Assembly (NCBI GenBank): GCA_013396755.1 | Contig: VWZF01006010.1 | Location: 558,001 to 622,000, forward strand | DNA length: 64,000 nucleotides | Source: Sclerurus mexicanus | Lineage: Eukaryota > Chordata > Aves > Passeriformes > Furnariidae | Reading direction: 5' to 3' | In this document: one piece after another, positions 11,483 through 23,985 of the stretch | Numbering within the stretch: the first letter of the stretch is position 1 | How the letters are laid out: every line of letters starts with the position of its first letter | The notes under the pieces: generated by a model | Told to the model about the DNA's origin: nothing | The model's input: the letters and a program-made list of their open reading frames with translations, nothing else | Database searches by the model: none | Program-made: the position numbers and the translations under genes

Positions 11483-13136
11483 GGGGTGTAATCTGAGCAG
11501 ACAGAAAGCTGTCATAGCTGGTTGGTCTGGCTTCACTCCCTCAGTCGTTCTGGGAAAACAACAAAAACAACAACAACGAAGAGCTTCAACCCTTAATTTG
11601 AAAACGGAATTCAAATGGACAACTCTCTGTAATCTTTGATAACTATTTTCAGTGGTTAATTACATTCATCATGAAAGGTGTGCCTTTCTTCCCTGCTGGG
11701 TTTTGATGCCATTAACAAGTAGCCACTGACTTTCTCCCTTCCATTATTCTTAGCCAAAGACCCTTTACTAAACTTTGATTTCCCAGAAGTTCTTACAGAG
11801 AACCATCATTTTAGTTGTTAACAGCTTCTTATTTTTACAAGACTACACTGCACTTCTTGAATTTCTCACTATTAGACTTGTTTCACAGCTCTTCAAACTT
11901 TTATTCACATCATTTCTATCTAAATTATTGAAACTAGGACTGGACATCACAGCACAGCAGTGGTGACCGAGTCGCCTGATATGAAGATTATCAAGTCATA
12001 CTTGACAGTTCCTGCTTATGCTCCAAGGATTGCACTAGTCCCATTTGTCATAGTATCACCCAGAACCAAGAGATTATTGTGAGACAAACGAAATAGGTTT
12101 ATTCCCATCTACACCCAGACCAGTTATGTATATACCAAGACCAAGATGTCTTTAGTTGGCTGGGTTGAATCAGATCACAGATCATGAGTTTACTTACCCT
12201 GAGACTTGATATAATTTATGGACTTTCAAGCAAAGAGTTTTCCTTTCAGTATACAATATTTTTTACTTTTTTTTTCTTTTTAAACTCTGTGTTTATAGGG
12301 AGAAAGAGGGGGTGGGGGAAAGGCCAAATAAATCCAGCTTGGCTCCAGAATGAAAAAAAAATCAAGAAAATATAAGTCCCGGGACAATCTCAAAGATGTA
12401 GTGAGCTGAGTAAAAAAAAAGCTAAAAACAGAATAAAAAATAACAGCCCTCATCCATAAGAAGGAAAAGAATTACTATCGATTTTTTAAGCTAAAGTTCA
12501 AACTAGCACAGAGAAATTTACTGCAAAAACATTAATGATGACAATTCAATCTATGGCTCATGGCTACTCAGTGAAATTATGCACTCACTCTTCTCAAGAT
12601 TAATGCCAGCAGGGCTCAAGTGACAACCCAAAGAGAAACTGTTGTGATAGTCTACGACACAGCTGTCAGCTTTAGGTCATAAAAGGCTCTGAGGACTGAA
12701 TCCATGTTGACACAGGATTAAAAATTGCTCATTCTTTTACAAGGCCAAAACTCATATTAGCTAACTGGTAACAACATCTACCAGTAACTGGTCTCCTGTG
12801 TTTAGCGAATTTCTATTGCAATGGGAGTGCTACCAAAAATTCCTTCCAGAAGCTATTTATTAAGCCCAGAATTCTTTTGTGAATTCCTTAATACTGCTCC
12901 TCAGAACCACTGAGATACAGCAAACTCAGCTCATAATCTACCAGGACAGAACCTACAGTTGGTGCAGAGGCTCTTGATCACATTGTGTTTATTTTGTGCC
13001 AGCAGAAGTGAAAGAGCTGCTCAAAGCAGCAATATATGCATAGGTACCAGATAACTACTACAAGGTTAACCTAGAGGAACCAAATAATGTAAAGCAGAGG
13101 TTCAAATGAAAATAAAGTGAAAAAAAGGCTACTCAC

Positions 13137-13248
13137 TCAGTTTTCTGAACAACAGGAAAGCTTCCAAGTCGTACATAAGCACTCTGAATTCCATTTTCTT
13201 TCATTCCAAAAATCCGCTTCACACTGAATGAATCCATCAGGTCAAATC
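13137..13248 (-). CDS. COL22A1: COL22A1 exon: TSPN domain, N-terminal part
   Basis: A 112-base exon. The acceptor is preceded by a moderately pyrimidine-rich stretch ending GGACAG (AG at 13249-13250); the donor GTGAGT starts at 13136. Its first two bases complete the Gly codon split with the 29.8-kb exon, then 36 residues follow: FDLMDSFSVKRIFGMKENG, then the strand IQSAYVRLGSFPVVQKT. The final GA is completed by the first G of the next exon to give Glu. The order FDLMD..SVK..G..SAYVR.GSFPVVQ.TEDVFPQGLP agrees with the collagen XXII TSPN start. A CR1 fragment begins about 350 bases upstream of the acceptor. No damage is seen. Confidence 0.96.
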
Positions 13249-13598
13249 CTGTCCATAACAGAAGTAAAAATACAAGACATTGATCAGGCACGGGACATGA
13301 CTTCAACTTTATTTAGATAGTTATCTTAGCCCACAAACAGCACTTCAGAAATTAGCCTTGCTCTTGTTGGGAAAAACCAGAACAGAATTCTGTCATGGTC
13401 TAATCTGCTTAGTCCAAAAACTCAAAACCAGGCATAAATTCAAGCTGTAACAGGCCCTGGACAGAGTTCTCCAGAAATCAGTAGTTAATGTTTGCACTGC
13501 CACAACATCCCAAAAATGCTGTATGATTCATTAACCCTCATGCAGAAAAACGCACAGGTACAAACTGAAACAGTTATTAGTAGAATAGAAGTACAGAA

Positions 13599-14050
13599 TG
13601 TTTTGTGTGGGGACCTTCAAAGATCACCCAGTTTCAATCCCCCTGCCATGGGCAGGGACACCTTCCACTAGATGAGGTTGCTTTAAGCCCCATCCAGTCT
13701 GGCCTTGAATACTTCCAGGGATGGGTCATCCACAGCTTCCCTGGGCAGCCTGGTCCAGTGTTTCACCACCCTCATTGTAAAAATTAATTCTTTATCTCCA
13801 ATTTAAATCTACTTTCTTTCAGTTTAAAACTGTAGCCCCTTGTCCTGTCACTACAGACTTTGATAAAGGGTCTCTCTCTTTCTCACAAGATCCTTTTATA
13901 TAATGAAAGGCCATTAGAAGGTCCCCCTTGAGCCTTCACTTCTCCAGGCTCACCATTCCCAACTCAGAATTTCTTTATAGCAGAGGTGTTCCAACCCTCT
14001 CATCATTTTCATGGGCCTCCTCTGGATCCACTCTAATAAGTCCGTGTCTT
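13599..14050 (-). mobile_element. CR1 3'-end copy, 5'-truncated
   Basis: The plus strand shows the classic reverse-complement CR1 tail: ccctgccatgggcagggaca, cttccactagatgaggttgc, gggcagcctggtccagtgtt, then ccttgtcctgtcactacaga, and a final block naming the gcctcctctggatccactct segment. It lies 350 bases from the 13.1-kb exon's acceptor. Confidence 0.92.
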
Positions 14051-16229
14051 TAATGAAAACCACTTGGGCAAGAAATTTGACTACCTACACTTTTCATATC
14101 ATTTTAATACAACTTAGTCCAATCATCTTGTCATTATCATGAGCTATTAATCTTGACTGAAGATATTTGTCTAAAGCTTCTGACTTTGTTCTAAAAAGCT
14201 ACTATTAATTAAATCATAAATGGCACAAGTGAGTCTCTGCATCAATATGGTCCCAGGCACAACAGACCCATGGTTTTGTGACATGAAGTCTCAGCTGCTA
14301 AAGTCTAAGAGGGACAGTGGGGGTGCAATGGTACCATGGTCAGGAATGCATTCAGTTCCTGAAGGTGCAGTACTTTATGGATGCAAACATCCTGCTTTTA
14401 GCACCAAACCGGCTCCACAAAATGCAAATCCAAACTAACAGCTACTCCCAGAATCAAACACACTGTGGAATTACAGGCACTCTAAAAGGCAGACTGTGAG
14501 CAACTGAGCAGAGAAGATGTTTTTCTTTTATTTGGGCTATTCCAAACTCTTATTCCACTCACATATGCACAATTACACATATTAACTCCTGTCTTTGTAA
14601 TTCCAGCAGACGAACCTGGTGGTGACATAAGAGTAGCTTATTTTGATAAACTGGTTTTAAAATATGGCAGTTCTTTTAACTTTGTTCAGTTAGTGACCTC
14701 TTAAAAATTTTCTGGGATAAATAAACATTTTTGTGTGATGAACTTAGGCCCAACAAGTCTTGGATTTCTTAGTTGCCCTCATGAGCCTTTCAGGCTGAAA
14801 GGCACTGCAGAAGTTGAAAACAGCTGCAACACGAAAAGGCACCCACCTAATGATATAATTCTTCACATTAATATGAATAAATAGGTGCAAAAACCTGTGT
14901 GGGCCAGTCCCTAAGCAAATCAAGATAGCAGACAGCAAATAAAACATAATGCTTCCTTCATTTTCTGGACCTTTTTCTGAAGAAATAGCTTTCTCTGAGG
15001 AAATATAATCTTAATTGTTTGCAAAGAGAGAAATGGATGCCTGGTGCCAAGCTGAGGCCTTTAGTATTACAGTAACTTTCCTGGCTGTCAACAGCTTTTC
15101 CCTCCTGTCCACTCTATTTTCAGCTATTACTGGACATTCAGGAGGGCAAATAAAGCAGTTAAGATGCTCCAGGGCCTCGTGGCTGCACCTCATAATCACC
15201 TCTGCAGCAACTCCAGTGATACTCCTTCCTGACATACTGCAACCAGCCACAACTGCAACTATAAATCATGGTAAAGAGACCCTACCAGAGCATGAGAGCT
15301 CCCTCCTGGCTATCACAAAACACAGTATGACTTGTCCATATAAACCCTCCCATAGCTCATTCCACCTTGCAGGACGTATCCCTCATCTACACCAACCACA
15401 GGAATGTGAGGAAGGCAATTCAGTGTAGCTGTGAGGAAGAGACCGTGCTGACTGGGAAGGGAAATTTTTAACCATTTACAGGAGATGAGCTGTGGCTGGT
15501 GAAGGCTGAAATGCTGCCCAAGTGGCATCATTATGTCAGGTCACCAGAAGCCTCAAGCTATGAAGTATTGCTCATCTCACAGAGCTTGAGAACGTCCATT
15601 GCTAAAAATACACAAGTGCAAGATACAGTGAGACAAGAATGTCTTGCTGAGTTTTCCCATCATTAGCTCAGACCCAAAGTTGCTCCTATTTTCCCTGTTA
15701 ACTCAAGCAAAGGTTCACACCATGAACAACTCCAAAGGCATGCACACTAATAAGTTTTTTCAATGGAAATGAGTTAAGAGTCAGATTCAATCAATCTCTT
15801 CTTTTTTTTTTTTTCCCTGAGATTTCCTATCAAAATGTATTTTCAAAATCCTAAATAACACTATGAAACATAAGTAGGGTTACTAAAACTGTTTTGCAAA
15901 CAGAACTTGCTGTAATGAAAATAAGTCATACTCACAACTTAATCTCATTTACATTCAGGATTGGATAAAGCACACAAGTAAATCATAATAGGGTTTTCCT
16001 CATTCAGGCTATGGATTGGGAAATTGCAAATTTCTTTGTATATTTTTTCATTAAATGATGGATGAGTGGTATCCTTTGAAAAATGTCATGTAGGTCCATG
16101 GGAAAGATAAGTCTTTACATGTCTTAGAGTCCACACCCAAAACCAGTGAATGGATTTTTTTCAATTACACTTTTAATTTGTTCTGTGTCAAATTCAGATA
16201 TTACCTCCACTATCCTCAGAGAGAGAACA

Positions 16230-16342
16230 AGGCTTTGGGCAATGTGGTCTAGTGGAAGGTGTTACTGCCCATGGCAGGGGAATTCGTACTAGATGATTTT
16301 TCAGGTCCCCTTCAAACTAAATCATTCTGCAATTCTTTGGCC
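16230..16342 (+). mobile_element. CR1 3'-terminal fragment
   Basis: Contains tggtctagtggaaggtgtta, ctgcccatggcagggg, actagatgatttttcaggtc and an eroded attctgcaattct tail, the standard CR1 3' end. Confidence 0.85.
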
Positions 16343-17317
16343 ACAGAGGACTTCACAAGGGGTTCATCTGGCTACATGTCAACTCTGTAAAAAGGATAAT
16401 AAGAAGCTCTCATTCAGTTTGGCACAGATAACCAAATACAGGTGCATCTAGGGAAAGATCAGTCTCATACTGAAACAGATAACAAAAAACATACATTTCT
16501 CTTTCTTGACACAAAAACAGTTTAGGATGCTTCAGTTGCAAGCTAAACCTCACCCAGTAAAGGTCTACAGTTGGCGAGATAACCTCCAGTCTTGAATACT
16601 CCATTGCAGACCAAAGCCCTTGGAAGTAATGGACACTTTGGTTCCTGAAGGATTTCAGTACCATTACAGAAAATTTGTCATCAGGCCATACACTAAAAAG
16701 TTAAGAACTCTGCAAAGGATGAGATGCATCTCACCTAATTTTAGCTGTCTGAAATGGAGACATCTGATGTATGTAGGTTGCCTCAGTTCCCTGTTGGGTC
16801 AGCAGAGAATTACAGGAGTCTTTAAGAAGACAACTCATCACATCTGTCTCAGACTGATCTAAAGACAAGCTGAACCCCTCTTTGGCAGTGCCTAACTCCT
16901 TCCATTCAGCAGAAAGGGGGCTCATACAGACGGGAATTATCAGAGTACTGAAGTTGTGTGAGATGTATTCTGCTTATAAGGAATGTTCCACATTTTGTGC
17001 AGCGAATGAAGCAGAAGAGGACAAAAAATGTTAACTCATTACATATGACATATTTACATTGTCTCAATTGCCATCAGGATTGAATAAAAGTTGCAGATTT
17101 TAAAATTCAGATGTCAGCTTGATTAATCAGCTATGATTTTCAAAATCTCTTCTGGAGAAGAAACAAAGAAACCCAAAATATTGGGGTTTTGAGCTGAGAA
17201 AGTAGTCAAGGCAGATTCCCCAGGTGGAACTGGAAAGAAAACACCTAGGCAAACCTCCATTTGAATTTGCGATGTAAAGTAACCTCTAAGATTACTTCAG
17301 CTGAAGGACAAGAAAGT

Positions 17318-17378
17318 ATGTTATTACTATTACCACTACTACTAGTATTACTACTCTTAGTACTAATATTACTACTTT
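17318..17378. repeat. Imperfect ATT/ACT trinucleotide microsatellite
   Basis: Interrupted repeats of TTA, CTA and related trinucleotides in the intron. Likely polymorphic between individuals. Confidence 0.8.
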
Positions 17379-20300
17379 AATTTTGTTTCCTTCATGTTCC
17401 TGGAAGCACTGTGGGTGGAATATGTCCCCTTGACTTTAGGACTGGAAGTGGAATTTTGAGAGAGACAGCATGAAGCTTTTAATTTTAATTTTTGAATCTT
17501 GAACCACAGTACTAATGTAAAAAATAAGCAATGCTTTGATCATTTCTCCAACACTTGAACAGTATATTTCTCCTGGCTGTGTTAGTCCACCAACAGTGCA
17601 TTGAAAACTGCTTACTGAGGACTTTCCCTAAACAGTTTAATGTGTCATATAGCATGTCTGTACTGGACTTACAGGAGAAATATGGGCTGGTTTTTGGTTT
17701 TTCTATCACCAAGGAAGCAACACATTGTCAATGACATATGGAAAATGAGATCCTACATGTAACTTCCTAGTCCTCTCTACAAGTGAATGGGAGAGGACAG
17801 ACCTACCTAAATTGCCATGGACAAAGGTACAGTTTCCTACTGCACCATGCTCAAGCACAGGGTGAAAGGGTAGGACTTTCCTGTTCTCAGTTTCTTTGAT
17901 TTAAAAGGTTTGTGTACCAGGGCAGCTGTGATTTCCCAATTGGCTTATAAACTGTTTAATCAGTAATGCCATAAATATGGTATTTAATAAGGTGCTCTTT
18001 GATCATAAGCCTCTTACTTCATTAGAGGTTCTAAAACAATATGGGGCCACTGAAACACTCTAACATGATTACATCTCCTGAAAAGCAGCAGACCCTAGTT
18101 CATATTAAAAATAAAGTAGTGAGCTAAAAGAGAAGCTCAGATTTGTAACAGCATACTTGGCTAGAAAAGTAATTTCTTATGCAGTGCTCTGCTGATCAAA
18201 TCAGCCGAATGTCTCGCTACCTGCAAATAATAACCCCCTTACAGGAAACAGCCTGTTTTCCAGAATCAGAAAACACACCCAGATCTTCCTGATACAGGGG
18301 GAAGATGGCAAAACTTGGCACTGGACAATTTATACATCATCAAACTGTAATATGTAGCCAGATTCTCTTTTACAGGGCAGATGTCCACACTGCACCCGAC
18401 ACCCTAAAGCATGGCCAAAGGATGATCAAAGAGCTCTGTACTTGTCCTGTGGTCCTACAACCTTTGTTGCAAGATAATTATCCGAAGATCAGACTAAAGG
18501 GGCCATGCTTGGTTGCCCTGAGTATGAGCTGGATTTCTGCCTGGCCCCATTAAGGATGTGATATGGGCAGCATAGTGGCAGCTGTTGTGCATGCTGAGAT
18601 TTTCCTGACTCTCCTGTGTTAAGGGGCAAAATCCCATAAAATTAAAACAGAACCCAAGCACAGAAGAACAGAACAACAAAAGTAAGATTTAATAGCCAGA
18701 AAACACAGCAGTGAGCACATTTGGAAAGACTTCTCAAGGTAGGACAGAGGCACAGACTTCTTATTTTGCGCAAAGATGATTTCTGAGGAAAGTTTCCTGC
18801 TTTGCATCCCCAAGGATCCCAAGATACCACACACAGAGGGAACCACTAGGCTACTTCTAATTGCAAAAGTTTTTAGTGAGACAACAACCTGGAGGGGAAT
18901 GTGAAAAGTAGGTGACAAAGGAATCAGAAAAGGCACTGGACATCACAGCCTCAAGTGTGGTGTCTGGAATATATTTCTTATGGAAGACTGCCAGCCACAA
19001 GCACTAATAAGAAGCAGCTTTTGCAATAAATGCTCCTTACTCTGGTCTTGCTCAAACTCTCAGCTGAATTATCAGCCTTGTCAGTGCATTGATGAGGAAT
19101 CACCAATAGCCAAGATCAGGGAGGTTGTCATCATTTACTGGTTCTCTGAGACTTCTGAAAACAGCAGTCTCTATAGTCTGTGATAAAATAGCGTATTTCA
19201 CTTTTACAGGAGGACAGTCAATGGCAATAAATTTTACTGTAGACCAGGGCAGTGTATAAATTCTGTGAAAACCGTATCACTTGGGAGTCTTTTGGAAAAT
19301 ACATGATCATGTCAATTTTCTTGCCTAACATTTCTGCAGTCTCAAAAGTTAAGCTTCCATGGACTGCCTGTGCCCATAAGGAAGAGCCTGTATGCTCACT
19401 AGATCTTCAGTGTCCCTTCTAATTCCTCCAGTACAGTCTGCAAGGTTATCACCACTATAAAGAGCCCTAGTTTTTCTTATCTATCTTAGTTACTTTCTGT
19501 GCTAACATATACTCTAAAAATAAGAGAAAAAATATGTTATCGTGCCATATTCTAAAGTTACATGGTGTATTTGTATTTAATGAGGTATGTCTGATGATTA
19601 GTTATGTGAAGAGAGTGTAGATGAGGGTTATTTTTCTTCTACTGCATCTAAACATTTGGCATCCTTATTTTCCACATTTCTCTAGGCTGAAAACAGATAT
19701 TTCTGGACAGGCAAGATGTGTCTCATTTCGGGGTTGGGATAGAAGTATAAGTGTCCAAATCCTAAAGGAGAGACCTACTACTTTGCTCAGCATCTGTTGT
19801 TGTTATAGTAGCCATCATCTGCTGCAGTATTTTTGCTGTTCCTGACAATTCTTCCTCCACAGGAAAGGAAATCCTGTCAACAGCTGACAGAGTATCAGAT
19901 TTTAGGAATATTTTTAAGTCTCCATCTCCAAGGCTCTTCCACCACAACAAAATTTCCCACATCCGTATCAGTAAATCACTGCCCCAAACATAGTTCCCCT
20001 TGGCAACAGGAAGTAGCATTTCAGAGAGAGTGAGATATACACTGATGCTTTCTTCGTTCAGTGATGATGCAGTTTGATTTAGCATCATCAGCCAGCGGTG
20101 GTTGTCTGACATAACCAAAGCATAAAGGACTGAATCTCTGAAGGAACAAACCAGAGACTTATTGGCTGCCCACAAGCCCTGCCCCTGCATGAAGCAGTGA
20201 AGTGATGGCTAAAGGCTTTGCGCAGGTCATCAAAAAAATTAGTTTCCTACGTTTTACAAGAAGCTTGCAGGGGAATTTTGAAACTATAAAACTTTCCAAA

Positions 20301-23300
20301 TCCTATAGATTAAAGGCCTCAAGAGTGTTTTAAAGAGGTTCTTGCCATTAACCAATTACCCTTTGTTTCCACTGATGTTACAGCTGGGATTTAAGCAGCA
20401 CTTTATGCTGACCTGATTTTCTCCTCGCCAGATCCCCAGATTTCAGTAAGGAGAGAACCCAAGAGCTCTCCTTAGGTGAATAATGAGTCCTTGCTGAAGC
20501 ACATGGAATAGGCCTTACACTAACATGAAGGAGGTATCTTCCAGCAAGCCTATTATCTTCTAGGACATACTCAATAAGGTGGTTTGCAGCACATTTTAGA
20601 CAATGTCAATTTTATAAAAATTATACATATGATTTACCACCACCACTCAGGCTGTTGTCTTACTGATCTTGGTTTGCTTCCTCTGCACCACGACACTGGA
20701 AGACACTATTTTTACTTTTCCTTGGATGCAGCAAAGGAGCAAGGCACAAGAGTCTTACACAGACCACAAAAAGAGCTTGATCTCAGCTCAAGCACCACTC
20801 AAAATTTGGGATTATGAGGAGCAGAAACATTTTTTGAGGTATATAAGTAAGTTATACTTCAAAAAAGAGCAAGCTTCCAGAGGCAGTGAGGCAGATAAGC
20901 AGGCAGTCACTGGCCTGAAATATGGGGTCACTGTTACAGAAACTTCAGTCTAAAGGCTCAGCTGAAAACAGAGGGAACAAATACAGCATTTGGTACCCTT
21001 GCACAGGAAAGACAAGGGGACACTTCAGGAAAGATAAAAATGGATATAAACCAGCAAGAAAACAAGACCAAAGAGAGAGCATGAGAGAGAAGAAAAAAAT
21101 AGAAGCGAGTAAGTTAATACACTTTTCTAGCCATCCCACCTGGTGTAAAGGCTGCTGTAATCTATTCCCAGCTTGCTGTAAAAACAGGAAATAAATTCAT
21201 GTGTCTCAGGCAGCACTTTTCAACACCTGATCTCATGCTAATAACACACCACTTTATGTGATGCATTGTTCTGTTTATCTACATCAGTCCCCTCATTCTC
21301 TTGTACACTTTGCCTCTCAGTTTTTGAGCAGTTGCAAGTGGCATATTGAACGACACTGAAAGCTGGTTTTGACACTGAGCTCTTTGCTTCATTACTGAAG
21401 GCTTTTTTTGTGTTGAAGTCATCTCCATTTCCTCAGTGATGGACACTTGGCTTGGTGCCATAGGCCCTCTTTCAGTTCCTTTACTGCTCCAGTGATTTAC
21501 AAGATTAAACAGGAGTTCATTATTCCTTTGATGTCCTTGTATGCCAGATAGGCTTGCACCAGCCAATTTCATCAGGACTATTTGTATTAGGTTCTGGTTT
21601 TAATTAGTTCCTTTATTTTGAAGGCCTTTTGAGTTCCTCAGGTGTCAAGGTGTTCTGTGTTTCTCCAGAAAGCCATAAAATGGCATATCTGCCACCCCAG
21701 AGGACTGTACACCGATGGCCAAGACAAATGATAGCAGGTAAATGTTTAGGAGGCCAGAGTGTCAGGATTTATGAATTCAGTGTAACTAGCAACAATTCTT
21801 ACTTCTTGCTTGTACAAGAAACTAGTATTATTTTTAGGGTAAGAAAAGACATTTAAGGAAAAACTTCCTACTAAGATCTGCTAGGTTCTCCTTGTCACGC
21901 TGTTTGGGCTATAGGAAAAATCCACCCATAAGCTATTCATGAAAGTAAAAATATTCCCATTAATTTCAGATGTGATAAACAAGGCCTAATAGGAAATCAC
22001 ATAGAGACTGCTCTTCAAGAAACTGCAGTGGTTGCTTATGTCAGTTGATCAGTACAATACAGATTAGACCTACCAATGCCCCAAAACCTGGCCAAAGCCT
22101 TGATCAGAGAGCATTCATATTATACAGAAAAATTTAACTACAAGCATTAGGAGCAGTTTATTAAGATTCTATATATGCCTTCTTCCCATCATGTATGCAC
22201 CATGAACAAAAAGTTTGCATTGATGAAAAATCCATGGGATGGTTTCTGAAGCAGACTTAATCTAAAATATTTGGATTAAGAAATATCTGAAAGTATCTCA
22301 CAGTTAGACAATCTGTTAGCCTTTTTATAGCCAAAGAACTGGTTGCTTCTTGGGCTATGAAGAGTCAAAATTTAATTTATTTCTTTTTCATCAATCTCAA
22401 ATGTACTGGAATAAGAAAAAGACCTGGCTTGTTTAACTTTAGGGGGAAAGCAAAGACTATTATTTAAAGAAAAAAAAAAAAAGAAAAATAGGCCTTTAGG
22501 GACAGATTTATTTTTATTTTGTTTAATATGCAGGTAGATATGAATATTTAATGTGCACATTCCTGTGCATGGTTAACCCTTGTTAAACCTTTTGTGTGAA
22601 TGCAGAAGTCAGAATTTGTCACTGCTGGGACTTGGACAAGGGAAAGTTTTTCACAGGGACTGCTCAATTGTTACCAGTTTACTTCCTGCAGTAGCACATT
22701 TTGAAGCAATTCCAGCATTCATTCTCTGTATTTCCTGCTGTCTTTGAGGAGCTCAGCCAGATTGCCTGCTCCTGCACAGACCCGACGCCTGGGATGTCAG
22801 GTCATTCATAGTGCCAGAAGTCCACTGAGATCCATGATCTTGAGTAATAGCTGCATCTCCAACCATGTTAAGAAAAAAATTCACTTAAAACACAATATTT
22901 TAGTTTAAAGAACTCACCCCAGCTCTGTTGGTGACAGCATGGTTATGCACACTTTGCAGGATGCTCTAGTGTTTCCAGCCTCCTAATCCAGATGCACACT
23001 TTGGTGACACCCTGTTGGGATGACTGTACACTTTCGCTTCTCAATTTTTTAGTTTCCATAGAAAGGAAATTCCTTGGCACACAAGCCCAAAAGAAACCAA
23101 GGTCCCCATGCTGGATAACTGGGGAATCTGGACACTGGGTATGCCCCAGTGCACATCTAATGCACGTGTTAGAGCCAGCCCACAGGATGCAGTTGCTATG
23201 CTTAGAAGTCACAGATGACTTATTGGTAATTATTTGCCTGCTTGAACTGGTTTTCTTGGAGTTACTGGGTATTAACATGCCTTTGAACACAAGTGAACCA

Positions 23301-23383
23301 TTTGTCAACCTCTGAAAAACTTCAAAGACCTTTTAAGTACAGGGACCTAAGTTAAAGTATTAAGACTAACTATTGCACAGTAG

Positions 23384-23985
23384 AATCACAGAATCACAGA
23401 ATCCTTAAGGTTGGAAAATATCTCTAAGATCATCAAGTCCAAACATTAACCTAACACTGTCACGTTCACCACTGAACCACGTCCCCAGGTGCCACATCTA
23501 CAGGTCTTTAAAATCCTTCCGGGGATGGTGATTCCACCAGCTACCTGGGCAGCCTGTTCCAATGTTTGACCATCCTTTCAGTGAAGATACTTTCCCTAAA
23601 ATCCAAACTAAACTTTCCCTTGCATAATTGAGGGCCATTTGCTCTGGTCCTGTCACTTGTTACGTGGAATGAGAGACTGACACCCACCTCACTACAACCT
23701 TCTTTCAGATCGTTGTAGAGCGCAAGAAGGTCCCTCCTGAGCCACCTTTTCTCCATGCTGAAAAATACCTCAGCTGCTCTTCATAAAACTTNCTAAACTT
23801 TCCCTTGCATGATTGAGTGCCTTTTGCTCTGGTCCTGTCACTTGTTACGTGGAATGAGAGACTGACACCCACCTCACTACAACCTTCTTTCAGATCGTTG
23901 TAGAGCGCAAGAAGGTCCCTCCTGAGCCACCTTTTCTCCATGCTGAAAAATCCCTCAGCTGCTCTTCATAAAACTTTTACACAGG
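23384..23985 (-). mobile_element. CR1 3' copy, artificially lengthened by a duplication
   Basis: The tail agaatcacagaatcacagaa and the block ttaaggttggaaaatatctc mark the CR1 3' end at the left. The diagnostic blocks gggcagcctgttccaatgtt and ggtcctgtcacttgttacgt follow. The rightmost 184 bases repeat the preceding 184 around a single N at 23792, so the true element is probably about 417 bases. Confidence 0.9.
23608..23976. repeat. 184-bp tandem duplication split by one N (probable assembly artefact)
   Basis: Copy A is 23608-23791, then N at 23792, then copy B at 23793-23976, at a constant offset of 185. I count four mismatches (for example tgcataattg versus tgcatgattg, and aaaaatacct versus aaaaatccct). 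A single N exactly at the junction suggests two overlapping contig ends, perhaps from two haplotypes, placed end to end. Confidence 0.88.

Larger units (their letters stand above)
6745..13136 (-). other. COL22A1: COL22A1 intron (6,392 bp)
   Basis: Intron within the TSPN-coding region. It holds two CR1 fragments (8462-8788 with an N gap, and 9925-10135), a purine-rich unexplained segment at 10255-10760, and CAA-rich microsatellites near 11461-11482 and 11560-11578. The remaining sequence shows nothing I can name. Confidence 0.8.

Noticed and set aside
15015..15428. 137-codon plus-strand frame
   Set aside because: Non-ATG start, no recognisable family, overlapped by other frames on the opposite strand; chance.
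23541..23941. Two near-identical minus-strand proteins (KRWLRRDLLALYNDLKEG)
   Set aside because: Both are CR1 3' sequence, duplicated across the N at 23792.
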